This document shows, one piece after another, positions 32,242-50,000 of a stretch of DNA of 50,000 bases (position 1 is the first letter of the stretch; the number at the start of each line of letters is the position of its first letter). This DNA is from Botryococcus braunii. Its lineage: Eukaryota; Chlorophyta; Trebouxiophyceae. The notes under the pieces are model-generated. The model saw nothing but the letters and a program-made list of their open reading frames with translations. It had not been told where the DNA came from and searched no databases. The translations under genes and the position numbers were made by a program. The stretch covers positions 44,405 through 94,404 of the forward strand of contig KV908594.1 of assembly GCA_002005505.1 (NCBI GenBank), given 5' to 3'.

Positions 32242-33600
32242 GGTGTTTTAGTCACAAGGTAAGCTCTCACTCTTCCGCATTGTTCTGTCCAAGCTCAAGA
32301 CTTATGAGATTCTTCAGAAAGTACTGGTGCCCATGACAGATACCCTCTGAAATGCCATCCTGTCATTGTTGAATGCTTTAACGGCCCCAATCGAGTAGCC
32401 TGGCAGAGGTGTACGCGCCTACAACAATCTCTTCCCGGCTAAAGTATTGTATGGTCTATCAAGGCATTGACAAACTAGCTACCGCATAGACAACAGTGAC
32501 AGTGACGGCCTATCAAGGCACTGACAAACAGGATACTTTCATAGACAACAGTGAGGGTGTGTCCAATGGAAACAAAAACCGTGTGCTGGTAGTGTCTGTG
32601 CACACAACCGCTAACACTTGTCTTTTGCGTTATGTGCCTGCAACGGTTCTCAGTGTCACCCACCCTTGTCTCTCTCCTCAAAAAGAGAGGCTGTTTGTCG
32701 GCCGGACTCAGTACGTAAGCATTCCTTGGACTGTCCTTGAATGTTTCTGCAACTCCTGCCTGCTGGAAACTGTCTCATCGCAGTAGGCGCCATTCTCAAA
32801 CATCGCCAGAAACTGCACTCTCCATGCGGATACCAGTGCTCATGAGATGCTGAGGCGGACTCTATAACGTACCTCAACTGCTGGTACTGCTTTACAAAGC
32901 CACCAAGGGGATCTGCAACACCTCCTCCCCCGCCGGAGGTTTGGGGGGGTTGGGGGTCGGATGCCCGAGCATAGTTTGCGTGCACAAATAGCTTAGATAT
33001 GGAGAACCTTACAAAAAATATTCAAGTTCAGGCATGATAATATCTGCTGCACGTACCTAAAGATGACCCCAGAAGTGGACCAAGACCCTTTCCCCTTCAA
33101 GTCTTGCAACTGAAAAAGGTATCCAGCAGGGATCGCACGGCTTCCCCCCTCAATTTTCCCGGGATTTTGGTCCTCAAGCCAGTTTGGAAGAATCCATCCA
33201 ATGTCACAAACGCCGCATGAAAGAAGATCTGTCTCCCAGTACTTTGTCCCCTCGCTGCAGGCTCCTGTCACCATGCTAGCTAAGACATTGGGCTTCGTCA
33301 GTGTCTTGCCAGACTCCAGTCACATACAAAATGTCTTGCAGCCTCTGCAGGCACATTATAGAACAAAGCCCGGTGTCCAGCCAGGTTCATAATGTGAGCT
33401 TCAAATCCTATGCGCCACATTTACAGCTCCCATGCCTCCCTGCAATGTTGTCCTATAGACCCTCCACCGTTTCGCATTGTCCTCTACTAGAAACGTCTCC
33501 AGAGATTTAACTTGCAGCAGGACTCTATTGCGAGTATTGGCAGAATATTTTTTCCTAGTCATGGAGCAGAAGACCATCCCATCCCATCCTGTGACAAGGT
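32242..33600. other. 3' flank of the KH gene
   Basis: No gene is recognised. A segment near 32456-32560 is a diverged tandem duplication (CTATCAAGGCA-TGACAAAC then CATAGACAACAGTGA, twice). The rest is unique sequence without motif support. Confidence 0.45.
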
Positions 33601-33611
33601 TTTTGTTCGAG

Positions 33612-34130
33612 AGGGGCCTGCAACATTTACAGTATCCGACATCCTGGCTATCTGCACCTGTTGCTGACTGGGGGCTGCAACATTCATGGTATCCAACATG
33701 CTGGCTGTCTGCACCTCATGCTGACCGCGACCTGCAACATTTATGATATACAACATCCTGGCTGTATGCACGTAGTGCTGATTGAGGCCTGCAACACTTC
33801 TGGTATCAAACATCCTGGCTATCTGCCCTGGTGCTGATTGGGGCCTCTAACATTTATGATATCCAACATCCTGGCTATTTGCCCTGGTGCTGATTGGGGC
33901 CTCCAACATTTATGGTATCCAACATCTTGGCTATCTGCTCCTGGTGCCGATCGGGTGCTGCAACGTTTATGGTATCCAACATCCTGGCTATCTGCACCTG
34001 GTGCTGACCAGGGCCTGCAAGATTTATGGTATCCAACATCCTGGCTATCTGCACCTGCTGCTAATCGGGGCTGGAACATTTGTAGCATCCAACATCCTGG
34101 CTGTCTGCACATGGTGTTGACCGGGCCAGA
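33612..34130. repeat. 57-bp minisatellite, about nine copies
   Basis: The unit contains ATGGTATCCAACATCCTGGC and TATCTGCACCTGGTGCTGA. Because 57 is a multiple of three, both strands keep long frames (for example YPTSWLSAP on plus), but no start, splice or family evidence supports translation. Confidence 0.92.
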
Positions 34131-34439
34131 AGTTAAGATGCATCCCTGCAAATTGGAGCCTGGGCCAGCATGTCTTGTCAGTTGTTAAGCCTTGAAGAAT
34201 GTTCCCGATGAATTCCAATGCTTTGTGAGAGTCCCCTCCTGGTAATGCCATGCGTGCTTTGCCCTCTTTCAAGCACCTCTGCAGCTCCTCAACTGCAGCT
34301 CCAGTAGTGATTGCCGTTCACAGCAGTCGCCCTTGCATTCCCTATCCCCGAAGAGAGTGATCCTAACTTTCCAATACCCTTTTTTCCAAGATCATTTTTT
34401 CCCATGATCCTTGTTTCCCTTGGAAGTGGACGCAGAGGA

Positions 34440-34679
34440 AAGTAACCATGCAGCTGTATGACCCCCTGTGTACTCCTCGGTGGTCCAGATGCACCTATGT
34501 ATCCCCTTGCCCGGCACCTGTCAAGCTTGGAGGCAGAGGAGTACCCGAGCAGCCTGCATCCCGGTTTCCCGATATTGAGGCTGACAGATGTAAGAGGATC
34601 TCAAGAACGTTATGCAGCTGCAGGCTCCCCTACCACGCCATCAATTAGTACAGACGAGTTCCTGCCCCGACTGTCGTAA
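34440..34679 (+). other. Candidate terminal exon, unassigned
   Basis: After a CATGCAG acceptor, a frame reads LLGGPDAPMYPLARHLSSLE and ends TPSISTDEFLPRLS before TAA. A second frame is open as well, and no partner exon was found. Confidence 0.2.
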
Positions 34680-36376
34680 AAAAGGGGTTATTGTTCCCCC
34701 CCCCCCCCTTTTTTTCTGGGGGGTTGGGGGGGGGGGGTACAGTTCCAGTTTACTAGCAGCCAGACTTTTTCAGCGTTTCTTTGTTTCACGATAATTGTAC
34801 CTATTGGGACTAATAGAGCCCTGTTCTGTGAATTACTTATAGTGCAGACCTTGACAGCCTACATCCGTGTCCAGATAAGTCCTGGAGGTCCTTTGCTGGA
34901 AGTTGTTGGCTGTTTCCTAGCTACACTCCTAAGGCTTCATTGTAAGTTAAGACAGAATTCTCAGTTGATAGCATATGCATAATTGCATTTCTCCTCATCC
35001 TTCGTAGGAGAAAAGGGAGGGGAAGTGGGGGAGGGGGGCGGAAAAAGTAGCTAAATTCCATATATATGACGAGCTCCAGGGACCCCATGTAGGATCCTGA
35101 ACCTGAGCTCTTAAGCTTACGGCATGGTCAAGTTGTGTTTTATTAATTTTCATGCGCTTAGAGCAGTGGGTCACTAGTTATGTGCATTGGCAATATGTTC
35201 GTATGCATTTTAAGGAGGCAGGTATCTTGACTCAGGATCAGGGCTGCTTTACGCATGGTATCATGAGTTTGGTGATGTTTACATAAGTTAAATAGGCTAT
35301 AAACTCGGTTAGGGTAGTGGCAAGTAAGTCTTGTGCAGCAACAGAATCTAACACATTTCCTGCTAGGGTGTGTCAGGCATGCATTGAAAGCACCGCTTGT
35401 GCAGTTGATTGAAGTTCATACAACACGTCACTAATGTGACAGGTTGTCCTAGCTAATGGTTTTGCAGTCGCGCCCTGCGATGCTTACGTGATTTTATTTC
35501 GACTGTGTATCACAGTCCGCACGCCAGCAGTGCCATTCTGTATTTGAGACGTATCCTTGCTTAACACAGTAGTTATATGCCGAACTGCGTAGGCGAAGAA
35601 GACCTACCATGTAAACAATCAGGAGAACCACAATTTTTCATTAGAAAAGCTGCAACAAGTTGCAGTGTAGTATTGTCATCAATGCATGAGTGTACGAGAC
35701 TGAACAGAGATGCCCAAATGAAGAACTTAATATTTAGCTATGTGGTGTTTGCCTCTGTTTGCCAGGAGGATTTTGCTAGTTCCTCTATCAATCCAAGGCT
35801 CTGCTATGCCATTTTGCCTTCTTGCATATGTTGCAATGATAAATCGTATTGTCAGCCCTCTAAGTCCTGAAAGGATATCCTGGTTCCTGTGTCATTGCAA
35901 CATTATGTTCTGGCATATGGCCTGTTTGCTTTTTATAAATCTTATTGTCATTCGTCGATAATCGTACTTCCGAAACACAGCTGAGTACGCCTTCGAGATT
36001 GCGCCAGGTGCTCCCCCCCCCCCCCCTTTCTTCTCTTCTACACACACACCCCTCTGCAACTTCACAGCCACAGCTGCCCCCCCCCCCCTTCCAAAGAAAA
36101 AGGGGAAAAATAGATGCATGCAGCACAGCCTGCAACCCGGGAAACACATGAACCTCATGCCTGCCTCTGTCCAGAAGTGGGATGCTTAGAGTGAGGACAC
36201 TGCCACTCTTGTGCAATGAAGGTGGAGGAGGGAGACGTAAAGGCATGGCAGAGTCAAAGCAGCGTAGCACCTTGCCTATTCCAGCAAATTTAAATTTAGT
36301 GTACATGCAAAATTGCATGTAGACTATGCTTTGCAACACAACACACAAACCCTTCCCCCCCTAAAAGCGTGCGTGT
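34680..36376. other. Spacer with homopolymer blocks
   Basis: Nothing gene-like is supported. It holds C12-T7-G-run blocks at 34699-34738 and poly-C runs at 36013-36027 and 36078-36090. Confidence 0.5.
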
Positions 36377-36733
<357 letters not shown>

Positions 36734-36774
36734 AGTGGACGTGATGCCCTGTGCGGCGGAGTCCCCCACTGTAA

Positions 36775-37488
36775 ATGTGGCTACATTCATCTGCCCTAGG
36801 GGCCACGATGCACTGCGATCAGGGTTTGTCCAGACGAAAACGACCGCCTCTGAGTCTTCGGCACTCCGGCTCCGCTCGGCGGGGTGGGCCGAACGGCTGG
36901 CCTGTCAATTCAGCTGGCCGTACCCCAGCCCCCCGAGTCAGCCCGGAGAGCAAAGCAAGCAAGAAAGAAAACGAAAGGGAGGCTGGGGTTGGGAGGTGTG
37001 ATCCGAGGCTTGTTGGGGGAGGATATGATCATCCGCTTATGAGGCGTGTGATCCCACGGGACATCGCCCCAGGGGAGACCCCAGTGGGAGAACTCGGGGC
37101 CCCAGTGCCCTCGCCCACAAAAGGTAGTCACACCTTTAGAGTGTTCAAACGGGGGCCCGGTAGGAAACGCATTCTGTCGTATCCCATCCCATCTGTGCCC
37201 CTAATAAGGAAACGCATCCTGTCGTATCCCATCCCATCTGTGCCCCTAATTAGGAAACGCATCCTGTCGTATCCCATCCCATCTGTGCCCCTAATTAGGA
37301 AACGCATCCTGTCGTATCCCATCCCATCTGTGCCCCTAATTAGGAAACGCATCCTGTCGTATCCCATCCCATCTGTGCCCCTAATTGGGAAACGCATCCT
37401 GTCGTATCCCATCCCATCTGTGCTCCTAATTAGGAAACGCATCCTGTCGTATCCCTTCCCAACTGTGCCCCTAAGTAAACAACGTTAA
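36775..37488 (+). other. Open frame carrying an in-frame 15-residue repeat
   Basis: A 237-codon frame starts in unique sequence (contains RRVIPRDIAPGETPVGELGA), then passes into about seven copies of RKRILSYPIPSVPLI from a 45-bp unit. The minus strand is also open through the repeat. No family is recognised. A donor (AAAAG|GTAGTC, near 37124) just before the repeat could equally end an exon there. Confidence 0.3.
37160..37476. repeat. 45-bp minisatellite, about seven near-identical copies
   Basis: The unit includes GGAAACGCATCCTGTCGTAT and CCCATCCCATCTGTGCCCCT. Copies differ at only a few positions, so expansion is recent. Confidence 0.95.
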
Positions 37489-37724
37489 CGGTGCACAAGT
37501 TGACTTTGCATCACGCACATGAGCTCTGATAACAGCAGACAAAAGAGAATGAGCACTGATATGAAGCTAGACACTCGCTTAAGATCAAATCTGCGCCTTC
37601 GCAATAGATATCTGCATCCGCATGCCATCGAACTTAACCAATGGGCGCCTTTTTGCATTGAATCAGTGCACCTGCATACTGGCGAGCGTGAACACAACTG
37701 CCAAAGGGCATCTTGTGGACCGAT

Positions 37725-38345
37725 CTACATATATGCGTCATGTGCTTGCTATGTGCCGTGTGATTAATGTGAACTTACTAGGTGCCATGCGCTTGCTATG
37801 AGCCAAGTGAGAAATATGAACCTCGTTTGTGCCACGTGCTTGCTATTTTCCATTGATTATAGTCACATATGGCAAATAGGAAGTTCACAGTATACAGTAT
37901 TATAACTACTGTGAACTTCCTATATAGAATAAATTTGCCATGTGCTTGCTATGTGCCATGTGATTACTGTGAACTTCGTAGGTGCCATGTGTTTGCTATG
38001 TCGCACGTGATTACTGTGAACTTCCTATGTGCCATGTGCTCGCTATGTGCCATATGAGAGCTGTGAACTTCCTATGTGCCATGCGCTTGCTATGTGCCAT
38101 GTGATTACTGTGAACTTCGTATGTGCCATGCTTCCTATGTAGGTGCCATGTGATAACTGTGACATATATATATGTATGTGATCACATACATGTCACATAT
38201 ATGTGCCACGTGATAACTGTGAACTTACATATATGTGCCATGTGATAACTGTGAACTTCGTAAGGTGCCATGTGCTTGCTATGTGCCATGTGATTACTGT
38301 TGAACTTCCTATGTGCCATATGCTTGCCGGGTGCCATGTGATCAC
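37725..38345. repeat. About 47-bp GTGCCATGTG minisatellite
   Basis: Repeats of GTGCCATGTGCTTGCTATGT and GTGATTACTGTGAACTTCCT, with deletions of half units. A 20-bp palindrome, ATGTATGTGATCACATACAT, lies at about 38172-38191. Confidence 0.9.
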
Positions 38346-39661
38346 AATGGGAACCCCAATCAAGCGTCCATACGGCCATTTCATGCATGCGCATGCAAGA
38401 CTGATCACTAATGACTGTCATTGATGTTGTATTTTTTACGTGGATCTTCTGAGTAGCTCTTGATTATGATGTTGATTTTTGAACATTGCACCTGTTCATA
38501 ACAAGAAAACTTCTTTAAAAAAAGATGTGTAGTGCGGTGTGCGGTTCGGATAGGCTTCACTCTTTTATATAAAAAGAAGTTGCAGCCGATTGGAACTCAT
38601 TTCCCGGTCCATCAGTTAACTGTACATGTTGTATTTCAGAGCTCCTAAACCTGTTGACCTTCAATATGTATTCAAAGGGACACCAATGACTATACGTGGT
38701 GTGTTGTCACATTATTCTTATGGTACACTTACATCGGGGAGTTGGTGGTTTCCGTCAGAGTATTTTGCTGGGCGTGTGATCTGTGTTGGGCCTTCTTGGA
38801 CCAATTAGAAAATAAAATAGACCTTGTGTTTAAATTCACCTGTAACATGTTATGGCACAAGGAATTTATTTCTTGTACAGGACATGTGCCGCAGATGTTG
38901 CACGACAGATTTAGCATCAGGGCAAAGCAGCACAGGCAAGTGGCAGCAATCACTTAGCCTTACGGGGGAAGAAGGCAGAAGGGTGCCCATTTCATGGAAG
39001 TGTATCCAATTGACCTGCAGGAAAACCATTCGCAGGCTTGATGCAGTGCAAACCTGTTGAGATATGCTTCAAATTTTAATCAAACTGGGCAGGCGTGCAA
39101 GGGAGGGCGTGCGTGTTCTGGTGCTTAGAAAAAAGTTAAAGTGTGCATGACCCGGCACACGTTCTGGTGCTGCTGGAAGAAGAAGAATTACATCAATCCA
39201 GCTCAGAGTGCATGATGAGATGCAGACGGATAAACCAGCGGTATGTGAGAACCTAGTTGGAATAACATTATGCAACAACACGGATAACAATATTGATAAG
39301 TGGATAATGGAGAATGGCCAAGTCACCGCCGCTGAAACACTTGACAGGCCTGGAATGCATCAAATATAAACTGCTTTCAGACCCGCGCCATGAAGGGAAT
39401 ATTACTGTGCCCCTATGGCATTTCCCATTCGGCCCGTTTTGGTAGAATGGACAGCTGTTCCTGCAGGACATTCCTGAAATCCAATGTTGCCGAGAACTAT
39501 CCACGTATTCCGCATCCACCGGGAAGTTTTTACGCTACTACTTATGCGTGCGTGTGATCATAGATTTATCTCCGAACCTTCCCGTTCAGCATACGCGGGA
39601 TTGTATGACAAATGAACAACAACCTCTTTTGATCAACAATATCTTAAGTTCTTTCAAAGTC
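38346..39661. other. Spacer upstream of the P450 gene
   Basis: No gene is supported. It contains the second copy of the dispersed 30-bp repeat (38537-38566) and presumably the P450 promoter. Confidence 0.4.

Positions 39662-50000
<10,339 letters not shown>

Noticed and set aside
33612..34130. Regular repeats considered as a CRISPR array
   Set aside because: Units are contiguous tandem copies without unique spacers, in a eukaryotic genome.
37128..37442. Minus-strand 104-codon repeat frame (MRFLIRGTDGMGYDR)
   Set aside because: Antisense reading of the 45-bp minisatellite with no independent support.

Overview
The window looks like nuclear DNA from the green lineage, most probably a repeat-rich green alga. 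The protein matches are to plant-type families, every gene is broken into many short exons, and introns and spacers are packed with dinucleotide microsatellites, homopolymers and minisatellites. The species cannot be named from the sequence. Exons were joined by hand from reading-frame phase, splice sites and family resemblance. In the well-supported genes every junction keeps frame.

Layout. About 1-1.7 kb is a 38-bp minisatellite. From 3713 down to 1901 (minus) lie the first four exons of a CCDC47-type ER membrane protein, which runs off the left edge or into the repeats. At 3970-4811 (minus) are the last three exons of an unrecognised gene. At 7011-11377 (minus) is a complete eight-exon gene for the alpha subunit of translation factor eIF2B. 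It is divergent from a five-exon, 490-residue Ser/Pro-rich protein of unknown function at 12351-14894 (plus). A spacer with a perfect 262-bp palindrome and a small MITE-like element precedes a complete 7.2-kb Ty1/copia retrotransposon (18200-25435). The element has apparently identical LTRs, a 5-bp target duplication, a copia-type half-tRNA primer site and an intact Gag-Pol frame, so it should be young. At 25935-32241 (plus) is a complete 16-exon gene for a five-KH-domain RNA-binding protein of the HEN4/RCF3 kind. About 32.2-39.6 kb holds minisatellites and weak candidate exons. From about 39662 to beyond the right edge (plus) is a cytochrome P450, read here through its I-helix (12 exons, about 412 residues); its haem-binding part lies outside the window.

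The genes do not form a pathway. They are housekeeping functions (ER membrane protein insertion, translation initiation, RNA processing, oxidation) interrupted by one recent transposon. The more unusual signals are the retrotransposon's primer site and its internally duplicated LTR, the perfect palindrome, tandem duplications that straddle exon-intron borders in the KH gene and the P450 gene, a probable GC-AG intron, and a splice acceptor with poly-G where the pyrimidine tract should be.
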